64,000 nucleotides of DNA, from the NCBI GenBank assembly GCA_030686995.1, contig CM060695.1, forward strand, positions 104,001,371 through 104,065,370, given 5' to 3'. The notes under the pieces are model-generated. The model was not told where the DNA came from, made no database searches, and saw only the letters and a program-made list of their open reading frames with translations. Both the position numbers and the translations under genes were made by a program. Shown one piece after another: positions 46,939 through 58,330 of this stretch (positions are counted from its first letter, which is position 1; the number at the start of each line of letters is the position of its first letter). The DNA is from Artemisia argyi. Lineage: Eukaryota; Streptophyta; Magnoliopsida; Asterales; Asteraceae.

Positions 46939-49341
46939 TGTAATATAACAAATGCCCCCAAGGCCGGGTACTTGCCATATACCCAACAAAATCGAATATA
47001 ATACACCACAAATTGCTTATCCAGCAAAAGGAGTGGGATAGTCAATTCCTATAGGCCTATATCCCTACATTCGCGCTCACTCGCAAGTGATTAATGGTTC
47101 ATGATCTGAGGGTCTTGCAAGGCAAGATAAGCTACTTAGCACATCGTCAGGAAAAGCATACCAAAAATGCTTTTATAAACAATTAAAAAGATTAAAAGTG
47201 GGGCTATGAATCACACCTTAACAGCAGCAGGAAACAAGATATAATAACCAATCAAATAATGCTTCACAACAAACGAACCTAAGCACAACCTAATCAATTT
47301 AAATGGCATAACTCAGAAATAATACTCGAATATCTCAATAATCAATACTTGAATGAAAGGTTTTAGTTCCAATGGCATTTGAAAGAAAATAAAATTTTAA
47401 ATGTCTCGTGTGGGCGACAAGAAAGATAGAAAGTGAAATAAGTCGGCGAAACGAACGATAATTCGAGAAAGACGAAAGTAGACGAAAGATTATATCAAAG
47501 AAAGGTATCGAAAAGAAAATAACAAACACTCGAATAAATAACAAACACATTAATAAATGGTTTCGGCTTTTCCCCGTTTTCCCAAAATATAACATCGAAA
47601 CCAATAAAAGTTGAAAAGGTTTTTAGTTATTTAACAAACTTAAATAGTTAGAGTTTACAAAATATTTTACAAAACGTCACAAGTTATTATATAATACAAT
47701 TTGATATATCATTCGCGTAACCATTATTTGTTTAGTTTTATCGACCATTTTGTATTTGTTCGGGTCCAGATATGTTAAATTAGTCAAAGTCTAACACATC
47801 CTTTCATCTCGAGTACCAAAAGGGTCCATAACATCCAAATAACCAACGGCGTAAATCCAATACGTCCAATTCAAGTCCACAATAGTAATCGTAACAGTAA
47901 TAATCCGGAACCAAATCCAATGTCACAATCAATTCCCTTAACTATAATCAAACTCGTTTTATTGTTTCATATTTATTAGTCAAGTTTATATTATTCGTTA
48001 AGTTTCCCCATTTTAAATATTTTCCGAAACCGTATCTAAACAAACCAACAATTGAAACAAAAAAAATAACAATAACAATACTTGCCGTGACTCACCAGAG
48101 TCACGACTCAACCCTACGTGGGTCGTGACCCTCGGTCGAACACTCAACAAACCAAACGGACCCTTGTCTGAGCTAATAAACAACAACAACAATAACATCA
48201 CTTTCCACGACACCTAGCGAGTTGTGGCTTGACCCCTTGAGTCTAACCATTCAGTCAAGATAAACAAATGAAACGGTGCTCGACCCAAGGGGTCTCACCG
48301 TCGATCGAGATCCAACAACAACTCAAACGGCTTCAAATCAAAACCAAATCCATCCATAACTTCATCACGTCAAAACAATCATAAAAACATAAATAAATCC
48401 GTCAACCAACGAGTCAACCGAGTTGACTCGGTGTGTTGACCGGTCAAATGTCGCGAGTGGGGGGGCACACAAGCTTCAAACAACAATTTTTAAAACCATT
48501 TTTAATAACAAAACTTCTATATAATCGGATTTTAAGAAAAGTAAAATTAGGGTTTGGTTAAAAATAGTTTTTATTAAAAGAAAATAATAAAAAGGGGTGT
48601 GGGAGTGCTTGGTTACCAAGAAAGGACGAAGAGGTGGTGGTGGTGCGTGATGTGGCAGCGGCGGTGCAAGGTGGTGGTTGGGTTCGAGGTGGTTTGGCGG
48701 CGCGTGGGTGGTACGAGGAGAACGAGGTTGTCCCGATATATAAAATGAGATAAGGATTAATTTTTGGCCGCAATATTTTTCCGGTGGGCGGCGAGGGTGG
48801 CGGTCGGCTGGAGAAGAGAGAGGAGAGGGAGGGGTTGAGAGAGAAAGTGTGATATGTGTGTGTTTTATTTGTAAGAAATTAGAGAAATAAATAATTAAAT
48901 AATATTTATAATTTTTGTGGAGGGTAGAAAGTGTAAAATGGTATAGTGAGGGTGGAAATTAAAACATAGTGGTGGAGGGACCATTCCTGCCAATTACCTA
49001 AACTTCTCACGAAAACAATTCGGGGCTCAAATGACGTAGCGAACGGACTTAAAAAATTACGAAACATCCGCCATTGTTCACGAAATCATTTTTCCCATAA
49101 AGTCATGTATAAACTTCAGAGTTTTCTCAAACTCAATATAATTTCAATAAATTTGGCAAATGCAATACGATTCGAGTTTTCTAGGTTATGCTGGGTCAAT
49201 CCGGTAAAAAAGTTCTCGTTTCCACATATATCTCTCGTTTCTCAAGCCCAAAGAACATGCATTTAAAAGTTTAAATATGTCAGTTACGTAAAATAAAATA
49301 TTTGGCTAAAAATAGTTTTAGGAAAACTACCAGGTGTTACA
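46939..49341 (-). mobile_element. Long gypsy-type LTR, - orientation, about 2.4 kb
   Basis: On the minus strand it starts TGTAACACCTGG (49341) and ends near TTGTTATATTACA (46939). It shares an internal block with the + strand LTR ending at 42534. The flanks (TTTCA and TCACA) are not a duplication and neither a primer site nor a polypurine tract adjoins, so it is best seen as a decayed solo or fragment LTR. Confidence 0.6.
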
Positions 49342-49387
49342 TCACATACATCAAATTTGGAAATCCGTCCCGGATTTAGTTTAAGTT

Positions 49388-50666
49388 ATTAATACAAATA
49401 TCGCCTAAAAACATTATTTATATTTTACGATCTTTCTTAGTTTTGTTAACTACAAAAGGTAAAGTTTATTTTTAGAAAATCGTAAATATAGTTTGAAAGT
49501 CTTTTACTTAACATCACTCAAACTACATTTACATGTTTTCATAAAGTGATTTCTAATCAAGTGTACTTTAGTTTAAGTACATGTGTTAAAAATGTCTTAT
49601 AAGTATATTTAGCAAGTTTTCTAAATAGTATGTCTTATTAGGATATAAGCAAGCAAACTCTTTTTGGTAAATCATTCACTTGCTAAACATCTTAAACAAA
49701 CATTTTTAAGTCTATACATAAACTCTTTTACAAGAATACTTTCCTTTTTAAGAATATCTAAAATTAGAAATCATATGTATACTTACATCATCACTTGCAT
49801 CACACATGTCCCTTCAAGGAAACATTTGTGTAAGAGACATATTTTATTTTGTATAGATTCATACTCAAGATCTCAAAGTTGTCTTTGTGAGATCTTGAGA
49901 ATATTGTGTTAGATTATGTGATATCTTGTGCAGGATTCTATCAGACCAGCTGGCGGAACCCTCAAGTATAACGGACGGAACCAAAGTAATGGTTCCGCTG
50001 TATCCGTGGGTTGGTTTGGAAGTTTGCCTATAAATAGCAACCCACTCTTTGAGTTTTTCTCATCACTTACTATCATAACATACTGCATATACTTTCATTT
50101 CTAACTCAGTTCCATTTCATATTTGTGAGTCTTTCTTTGTAGCAAGAAGATCATGACTTCACAAGCTTCAATACAACGTTGCAAGACTTGCTAAGCATAG
50201 CATAGTGTAGACTAGTAAAGTTTATACATCATTGTATTGTATCCACTTGCAGTGATCGGTTAGTATTTTAGTCCTCAAAATACTTAGTGTATCGGGAGTT
50301 GTTGTACCCTTGTAAAAGAACTATCGGGAGTGGTTGTACCCTTGTGAAAGAATTCGACATCTAGCTTAGTGTCGGAAATCGTGTGTAAGCGACGTGTAAG
50401 GTTTTCTCCGCCGAATAAAGGAGCTTGTTGACTAGTGCAAGAAACTCTCAAGTTGGATACTCGGGGCATGGAGTAGGGCAAGGAAAAAGAGTCCTTGTAG
50501 CCAAACCATGATAAACATCCGTGTTATGGTTTAATCGTTTCTTACTTTTATTCTTGCATATTATTTATTGTTTGGTAAGTTTTAGTTTTCGATTACACGT
50601 AAAAGTTTTAAAAGAAAATCAAATTAAAACGGGTAAACTATTCAACCCCCCTTCTAATTTTCCACA
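49388..50666 (+). mobile_element. Copia 5' LTR, family of the solo LTR at 22075
   Basis: The right end TTTTCCACA at 50666 is exact because a primer site follows. Shared blocks with the solo LTR: GCCTAAAAACATTATT near the left end, and TTTTCTCCGCC / GGAGTAGGGCAAGGAA near the right. TATA box (TATAAATA) at 50029. The left end is approximate (49380-49395). Confidence 0.7.
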
Positions 50667-50667
50667 A

Positions 50668-50682
50668 TTGGCATCACGAGCT
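50668..50682 (+). promoter_or_regulatory. Copia primer-binding site (initiator-tRNA-Met type, mutated)
   Basis: TTGGCATCACGAGCT directly after the LTR corresponds to TTGGTATCAGAGCT, the common plant copia site. Confidence 0.7.
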
Positions 50683-50733
50683 ACGTTACTCAAGATTTTA
50701 AAATATATTGTATCTTAAAACTTGGAACGATCC

Positions 50734-52140
50734 ATGGATTTTGAAAACTTCAAAGAAGGGCAATCTATGCAAAGACCACCACTATTTGAACAAAATGGTA
50801 TATATTGGAAAAACCGTTTTGAAACTTACGTAAAATCAAAAGACATAGATCTATGGTATATTTTTATTGAAGGTGATCATAAAGCTACTGGAAGTGGTCG
50901 GGATGAGGATAGTTCACTCACTAAACATAGTGATGATCAAAAGAAACTAATTGCCAAAAATAATAAAGCAAAATGATGCTTTATAATGCTTTACCAAAGA
51001 GAGAGTATGAAAGAGTTTTTATGTGCAAAACCACTAAAGAAATTTGGCAATCTTTAATAACTACTAATCAAGGAAACTCACAAGTTAAGGATAACAAAAT
51101 TGATCTTCTTGTCCGACAATATGAAAAAATTTCTATTCCCGAAGATGAAACTATTGATAGTGCATTTGCTAGATTTAACACTATTATTACTTCACTTAAA
51201 GCACTTGATGAATCTTTTTGTAGCAAGAATTCTGTCAGGAAATTCCTTAGAGCACTCCATCCTAAGTGGAGAGCATAAGTAACGGCTATTGAAGAATCTA
51301 AGGATCTTTCGAGCATGCCACTTGACGAGCTTATTGGAAACCTCAAAGTTCACGAAATGGTAATGGAAAAAGATTCGGAGATAGTTAGAGGCAAGAAAGA
51401 AAAAGTGAAATCTATTGCCTTAAAAGCTAGAATAGAATCAAGTGACGATGAGGAATCAAGTTCGAATAGTGAAGATGAAGAATATGTCATGGCGGTTAGA
51501 GACTTCAAGAAGTTCTTTCGAAGATGAGGAAAGTTTGTAAGGCAACCTAAAGATGAAAAGAAGTCTTCACGAAAAGATCAGGATGTAAAGAAAGTCAAGA
51601 ATGAAAGAAAGTGTTTTAGATGCGGAGATACAAGTCACTTAATAGGAGAATGTCCAAAACCACCCAAAAGCAAAACTCAAAGTGCTTTTGTAAGTGGTGC
51701 TTAGAGTGATAGTGAGAATGATGATGAAGAGCAAATAAATGACGAAGTAGCTCTTATGGCTCATGACTCAAATGAGGTACATTATGATTCATTTTACACT
51801 TCTATTGATGATGACACATTACAACAACAATACAACAAACTTTGTGAGTTAAGCTTAAAAATCATAAACAAAAACAAATTTTTAAAGACTAAAAAGGAAT
51901 TTTTAGAAAATGAAGTTTATGAATTAAAAGAAAAAGCTAAATGTTTGGAAAAATGTAAAATGTTGACACAACTTGCAAATCATGTCAAGAGTTCAAACTT
52001 GAAATTGAGAAGCTTAAAATCACCCAAGATAATCTTATTAAACAAAACTCGAAGTTTAAAAAGTTTGATAAAAGTATTTGTTATGAGGATGAAATAATGA
52101 AACTCCAAAAATCACATTTTGATAGAACAGGGTTAGGATT
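50734..52140 (+). pseudogene. Copia (Sirevirus-like) gag, broken, 3'-truncated
   Basis: ATG at 50734. Frameshift near 50960-50975; in the new frame TAA at 51276, TGA at 51525 and TAG at 51702; a further shift near 51960. Gag core (LLVRQYEKISIPEDETIDSA at 51100, then FARFN), a CCHC zinc knuckle CFRCGDTSHLIGEC at 51612 (CX2CX4HX4C), then a charged coiled coil ending near HFDRTGLGF, wording typical of Sirevirus gag C-termini. The sequence is cut off by the LTR at 52172; protease and pol are absent. Confidence 0.85.
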
Positions 52141-52171
52141 CATGAAATCAGGGTCAATAAGTAGTTTAAAG

Positions 52172-52540
52172 TGTTAAGAATACGAATATTCATATAAAAG
52201 ACTCGGTCACCCCGAGTATAGATTAGCATTATGTAGCTCATAGTCTCATTAATATTTTGTTAGTACGTAGATTAGTTTAAGTATCACCGTGGAGGATGGA
52301 CGGGTCTTTACCCACTGTACACCCGATCCACAGCCCGCAGGAGGGCATTTTGTAAGAAACTATAAATACCCCTCTTCACATGTGGAGAGGGTTGGAACTT
52401 CTCTTACAAGCTAATAGACTTACATTTTCTCTCACTAGAATTTTTCATCTCTTTCTCTCTCTCTCTCTCTCTACAACTCCTAACCTAATTTGATCAATAA
52501 ACACATAAACCATAAATGTTATCATTATGAGTATTCTACA
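52172..52540 (+). mobile_element. Second copia 5' LTR, 369 bp
   Basis: TGTTAAGAATACG...GAGTATTCTACA, with TATA box (TATAAATA) at 52361, a (CT)n run near 52452-52472, and a primer site directly after. It interrupts the gag described before it. No matching 3' LTR is in the window, so the TSD cannot be checked (5' flank TAAAG). Confidence 0.85.
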
Positions 52541-52541
52541 A

Positions 52542-52556
52542 TTGGTATCAAGAGCC
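52542..52556 (+). promoter_or_regulatory. Primer-binding site of the second copia element
   Basis: TTGGTATCAAGAGCC, one base longer than the usual initiator-tRNA-Met site TTGGTATCAGAGCC. Confidence 0.8.
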
Positions 52557-53399
52557 ATGGTTCCATCCTAGGGTTCGTGTATACTCGAATTTGTTGCTTA
52601 GTTTTGTGTTTCACTCATGGTTCGAAATGTTTAGTAGGTTTTTCATTAGTTTGATCACGATAGTTGAGTTTTGGTGTTGCCTTGATGTACTTTCATGTTT
52701 AGTAGTGTTGTAGGTACCTTATTTTGCTTTTGGTTAAGTTGTTTCATCAAGTTTGTGGTCATTTGAGCTAATTCTAGTAGGCTTCTTCCTAACGAGTTGA
52801 CGGATTCGTCTTAGCTACTTGGTGTTTGTTTCCTAGCGAGTTGGTAATCTTTGGCAGTGAGTTGGTGATTATCTGACCAGCGAGTTGTCTTTTACTATAT
52901 TGGGAAAAATGGACAAATCGCTAAGACAGTGACACTTTTGTCTCATTATGTTGCGATTTGATTATTCCATCGAATTTATCATATTCCAGCGAGTTGATAA
53001 TTATAGCGATTTGGTTTGTATAGAGTGTTAGTAATTCCAGAGACTTGGTATCTTTAGCGTGTTAGAGTTCCAACGAATTGGTCATCTTTGTTCAGAGACT
53101 TGGGTTTGTTTTGTAGTGATTTGCTTATACAATCAGTGAGTTGAGTAGTTTTAATAAATTGGTTCAGTGTCAATCTTGTGACTTGCGATTTGTTGCGACT
53201 TAAGTTGTTATGACTAATTCGACTGTAATTTGACGTTGTGAGATAACACTTACGACTTGACTTTTTACACGTTGATCGGTTATAACTTGACTTGTTGCGA
53301 TTAAACACGGAGTACATTTTGATCAAAACTGTTTACTAAGACATATTCTTTAACCGCAACATGACGAGCACTCATTCAGACATAGTTTAGAAATCAGTT
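52557..53399 (+). repeat. Second copia leader with CGAGTTG/AGTTGG words
   Basis: Non-coding. 'GCGAGTTG', 'GTGAGTTG', 'GAGACTTGG' and 'GCGATTTGG' recur more than a dozen times between 52795 and 53290 at roughly 20-40 bp spacing. No ORF of note on the + strand. Confidence 0.5.
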
Positions 53400-55250
53400 G
53401 TGTTACCGGTGATCAATGAAAGGTGTATCGAATGCTTTAGACTACTTCACACCCACATAAAAAGTCTCTTTGAACATTCAGGCTACTCAGGAGGGTATAG
53501 ATGCGCATTTGGGACACTTTTTGGGCAAGACATAGAAACCTTTATAGTCTCAATGACTCTGTACCTAGATCAACTGCAACTACAAATGGACAAGGCTGAT
53601 TTCTCTGAAAGCTGCTGCAATGCAGCATACGATGTGGTTCTCAAACAACTCCAAGGGTTCATTGATTCAAAATTTACAATGGAGTATGATTATGAATGTA
53701 AAATGGCAAGTAAATGTTTTGCCGTTCATATTGGATTTGAACTGAATACATTCAGAGACTCATTAATCCAACTCGCTGGGAATGTCAATGAGTACATTGA
53801 GGCACGAACACATCATCAGCAATCCAGTGACTACATATCTTCAAAAAGGTTTTATTCACCTGTTGGGGGACACTAGTCATTAACAAGTCAAGGAGCAGGA
53901 TTCATCTCCAGAGGTTCATGTTTTTTATCAACTTTCAATACCCTCTGATTATGTCAAATACCCTGATCAGGCTTTACCCAACTATGACTCATATCCACTG
54001 GATGTGACTGATAGTGATGATATGTGTAATTCAATCTGTAAGAACTATATTGGGGAAAATGTGACCAGAATGCAAAAAATGGTGATTTGTCAGACTCTTT
54101 GGTTTCAAATAAACTCATAAAATCAAGTGAAACTGTTGAGTTGCATGTGTTCAAAGAACTTTCAAACAGATTTTCTAAACTAGAAAAGCATTGTATTTCA
54201 CTTGAAATTGCGATGCAACAAAATGAAGAAAAGTTTCTAATCAATCAACCATGCAAGAACTCGGAACTCCCTGAGCTCCGTGAATACTTCATGTTTAATG
54301 AATTAAAGGCTCAAATTGAAACCAAAGACTTGACAATCATTCGTCTTAAACATCATATTAAAGAGATGAATGACATGTGGAATAATCTTAAGGTCAAAGC
54401 CACACATGAGAGCAACATTGACTCTACTACCATTACTGAGTTAGTGCACAAGGTTGCTATATTGCATAATGAAAATGAAACTCTGAAAAGATACAATAGA
54501 ACCTTAAATGAATTTTTCAAAGACAAAAGATAAAAAAGTGCCAAAAGCACGAATTCTCTGATTGCAAGTAGTGATGATCTCAAAGCAAAACTTCAGGTGA
54601 AAGACGTCAAGATCATAACCTTAAGGAATGAATTATTAAAATTATCTAGAAATGATGTTAACACTAAGTTTTTCAAACCATCCATCTTGGGAACACCTCA
54701 ATCTCAACCACTTAGAAAACCTAGGGTTCCTAGACAACCTTCTGCATCTAGAATGAACCGACCAAAGTTTTCTAAATCAAGGTGTGCCCCCCCCCCCCCA
54801 AGTGGATGTGATACATTTCTTGTCAAAACCAGTCACTTCGCAATATAATCATAAGGTCATTGCTTCACCCGAGGACCTTATTTGGAAGGATAGTGCAATG
54901 AATGTAGGTACTCCGGATATGGTTAGAACCCCATCCCTTAAGACCAAAAATCCCAAGAGGCTTACTCCATAACCTATAAGGCAGCACTCCATAGGACTAA
55001 GAAGATCTGATTTCAAACTTTCCATAACTTGCCTCAAGTGGGTACTTGCGGGTAGAATCTTTAAGTTGACGGGCTTTATGTGGACACCAATGAGTCCTAC
55101 TAAAATCACTAAGGTTATCTTTAAAACTGTCATTGAAAGGAAGCCTAATGTCACTAACTCAAGTCAATATAAACAAAATCTTCATGTTGGTGCAGCGTTT
55201 TCTGTCTTATATACAGGTTCTTCTTCAAGTTGCTTGTCCTCCAACTTTCT
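53400..55250 (+). pseudogene. Second copia gag/linker region, broken, 3'-truncated
   Basis: A single frame carries protein-like sequence with TAG at 53874 and TAA at 54531; the reading moves to another frame at a poly(C) run (54787-54799). I recognise a coiled-coil segment (SNRFSKLEKHCISLEIAMQQ, about 54150) and a Lys/Pro-rich segment after it. These match the linker found before protease/integrase in Asteraceae copia polyproteins. RRSDFKLSITCLKWVLAGRI near 55000 fits the usual W-P-G-R-F continuation. No catalytic domain is reached. Confidence 0.75.
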
Positions 55251-55258
55251 TTGAGCCA

Positions 55259-55700
55259 CTACAGCATCATTGTTACTAACCTGAACATCCTCAGCTTCGC
55301 GATTCCCCTAAGCTCCATGCAGTTCCACCTCAAACCAAACACGTTCATCAACCTGTACTCCATGGACTCCTGTTTTAACACCAGGACCAAGTTGTTTGAA
55401 CCCAACCTGTTTATGACCAAGTTGTTTGAACCCAACTTGTTTATGACCAAGTTGCTTGAATCCAACTTGTTCTGAACCCCCTTCTTTTGTACACCAAAAG
55501 TCGTCACTTTTGCTTCAAGAGTATACACACATTTCTCTTTCCTGATCCCGGTCATCATAACCCGACAACCGTTGATCACCTTGACTCTACCCATCTGCAT
55601 CTTCACACTATAACCCTCTTTTTCAAGAGTACATGACTCCTCCCAAACTAACCAGTCAACCAGGTGTGGTAAACAGGTCAAACCTAAGAGAAAGTGCAAC
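55259..55700 (-). pseudogene. Minus-strand copia pre-integrase fragment
   Basis: On the minus strand the reading includes KMQMGRVKVINGCRVMMTGI and RKEKCVYTLEAKV, the pattern of the copia gag-pre-integrase domain (G.LKV..G..VM.G.R...LY.LE). It carries an insertion of a 30-bp tandem repeat (55384-55476). It is truncated at both ends and in opposite orientation to its neighbours. Confidence 0.65.
55384..55476. repeat. 30-bp tandem repeat, three units
   Basis: Three units close to ACCAAGTTGTTTGAACCCAA plus CTTGTTTATG, each a multiple of three so the minus-strand frame is kept (NLVINKLGSN repeated). Confidence 0.9.
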
Positions 55701-56755
55701 ATATAATATCCGTGGAAGTACAGGGAAATCCCCGGGTCGTTTAGTCCCAACGAGATTGAAATTGTGTTTTTGGAAGCGTTAATGGGAATCAGTGATTAGG
55801 AACAGTAACAGATAAAGATTTGGATTTCATTACACTACTGATTGCTTGGTATTAAGATAAAGAAACTATTTTAACAATTACAGAATTACAGATATAATCA
55901 AACGTAAACAATTTAAAAATCAGAAACGTCTACAGACAGAGAAAAAGGTGAGTTTTACACAAATTAAAACTATAGGGGGTCGAAATGAAACTTTTATAAA
56001 CTTAATTTTAAAAGAAAATTTAATTAAAAAGAAAATTATTTTTTTGATTATTTTATTATTTATTATTAATTAAAAACTAATTTAATCTATTTAATATTTA
56101 ATAAAAACTAATTTATAACTAATTTAAATTTAAGAAAAATACTAAATTAACTTCGAAAAATATGAAATTTTTTATAAAATTAATTAACCATTACAGGAAT
56201 TCTAAAAAATTATAAAAAGTTTGTAAAAATTATTTTTAAACTATTTTACTAATTATTTACTTATTTATTAATTAAAAACTAATTAAACTAAATTAATTAA
56301 GGAAATAGTAAATGAACAGTGACAATTATGAAACTATTTTCTAAAAATACTTTATGATTTATAAAACTTAGGAAAAATATAAAAAGGTGCTAGAGATTGA
56401 AATTAAACAGTAAATGATTTTCTTTTTTGATTTTTCAATTAAAACTATTTAAACTAATATTAATTATTATAAATACTAAATGAAAAGAGAAAAATATGAA
56501 AACATTACTAAAAGTACTACTGACTAAAAGGAACCTAAGTAAAATTAGAATTTGCTTATAAATAAGCAGAAAAATAAGCCAAATTGGCTTAAATAGAAGC
56601 TATCACTTTTTAAAAAGTGATGATTTTTGGATTTTTCTTTTTGGGAACTGATTATACACTAAAAACAACCAACTTTTGTGAAAACACTTTTGCTTAAGCT
56701 CAAAAATAAGCTTTGTGCAAGCTTTTGTACTTGACAGATGGATCTTTTTGGATTT
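55640..56755. repeat. Older diverged repeat, copy 2, interrupted by element B
   Basis: Same order of blocks as 42620-44000. The match stops at 56755, where element B begins; the continuation would be beyond the window. Confidence 0.65.
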
Positions 56756-58159
56756 TGATGAGGCGAAAAATGAACCATTTTTAGGGGGTCATTTAAGCCC
56801 GGAATTGAATTTATTTGATCAAATATTGCCCTAAATCGTTCCTTTTGTGATTTTAGGTACTTTGGGAGTGATTTCTGGAAAAGGAAGCAATTCGGACGTT
56901 TTTGGAGCATAAAAGTGAAGAAAACGCCAAAGTCTTAATTTTCCTTGCTGGGAACAGTAGGTGACGGCGTCAAGAAGAAAATCTTGATGGCGTCAAGAGT
57001 AATTTCCATGACGATCCAGTATATATTTGACGGCGTCACAAGGTAGGGCGTCAAGAGGAAAAAGCATGACGGCCTAGAAACACATAACACTTGACGGCGT
57101 CAGATCTGGATCAAGGCAGTCCGAGGAGTATTTTGGCGGCGAGATGACGGCGTCACAAATTTGTTCTTGACGCCGTCAGACCCTATTTCCTATATATAGT
57201 TTTCTAATTTTCACATTAAAAAAAGAGAAGTTTTGGAGAAACCCTAAATACGAACTTGGTACGAATTTTACAGGTTTTTCAAGGGTTCTTAGCCCTTGAT
57301 CCCTTTCATGTGTAATTGAGATAAGTATTCTTTTAATTCAATCAATATGTATGTTGGTTGTCTATATCTTGTTCTTGTCTTAATTACATCATGCTAGGCT
57401 AGATCTATCTTGTGTTTGCTTGGATCTCATGAAACCTAGATGTTAATTATGTGTTGATTACTTGTTTATGGTTGTATTGGATGAATGAATTTGATGTTAG
57501 GCTTAAGAAAACTGGCAGATCTCCAAATGGTAACATGCTTGAACGTCTTCGGAAACATGAACTGATGTGCACTAGGTTTTATTGGTTGTATTTAATGCAT
57601 GAGCCACTGTTTACAATCCCTATGGTTGTGCCGGGCATGGCATAGGAGGAGATAAGAGCTCATAGGATTGGGGAATTAAGTGCGCCACCCCATGAATTGT
57701 ATTAAGGAATACAATCCGTCATCCACGCAACTATAACAAGTAATTAACGTGTAAAAGATATCTAGGGAGTAGTGAAATCTAAGTAAACACAATTTCTCCA
57801 CTTATTGCTCACAACCTTAGTATAATTTAGTTTATTTTCATTTTTAGTATTTTATTTTAATTGCATCTTTAGTATTGGGTTAGTTGACTAGCAACTAATT
57901 CCGCCCAAATCCTTCAAACCCGAGATTTTTACTTGCTTTCTAAAAAACATAAAAAAATACAAAAAAAATAATCATCCCTCATCTTTAGAACTAGTATTTA
58001 GGTTTTCTAATCCTAGCGACACTATTCCTAGCTGAACGATCAATCCCCCGGTACTTGTCACTATACTATACTACAACGATCAGGTACACTGCCTGGTGGG
58101 GGTTGTAAGCTTCTCAAGATCCCTTGAGAGGTAAAGCCTGGTGCGATTCCCACATATCA
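56756..58159 (+). mobile_element. 5' LTR of element B (1404 bp)
   Basis: TGATGAGGCG...CACATATCA. Motif array at 56962-57178, TATA box TATATATA at 57191, self-complementary CTTCTCAAGATCCCTTGAGAG near 58110. A 65-codon ORF (57451-57645) recurs in the 3' LTR but is just shared LTR sequence. Confidence 0.93.
56962..57178 (+). promoter_or_regulatory. Array of TGACG(G/C)CGTCA sites upstream of TATA (element B LTR)
   Basis: Nine full or partial copies in 217 bp, among them full TGACGGCGTCA at 56962 and 57144 and TGACGCCGTCA at 57168. The array stops 12 bp before the TATA box, placing it where core-promoter activators bind. Confidence 0.75.
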
Positions 58160-58165
58160 AGTTTT

Positions 58166-58185
58166 TGGCGCCGCTGCCTGGGGAA
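58166..58185 (+). promoter_or_regulatory. Primer-binding site of element B (tRNA-Asp)
   Basis: TGGCGCCGCTGCCTGGGGAA, close to the complement of the plant tRNA-Asp(GTC) 3' end (TGGCGCCGTTGCCGGGGAT). This supports the Athila assignment. Confidence 0.85.
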
Positions 58186-58330
58186 TAGTTATTGTCTAGG
58201 TTAGAATCTCTTTTTATTAGGTCTACTTGCTAGATTCCTTTCTAGTAAGATTTTATTTTTATTTTTAGATTTTCTTTAGTCTATCTTATTTCTTTGTCTT
58301 TTTGTTCGTAACTTTTCACCACCCGACATC

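Noticed and set aside
48558..48773. Pro/Thr-rich ORF on the minus strand
   Set aside because: Lies in LTR DNA with GGTGGTGG repeats; no domain.
46939..49341. Reading the minus-strand LTR as one end of a full element
   Set aside because: Neither primer site nor polypurine tract adjoins either end and the flanks are not duplicated.
57451..57645. 65-codon ORF repeated in both LTRs of element B (also 63680-63874)
   Set aside because: It recurs only because LTRs are duplicated; no domain, and the corresponding region of element A is not open in the same way.
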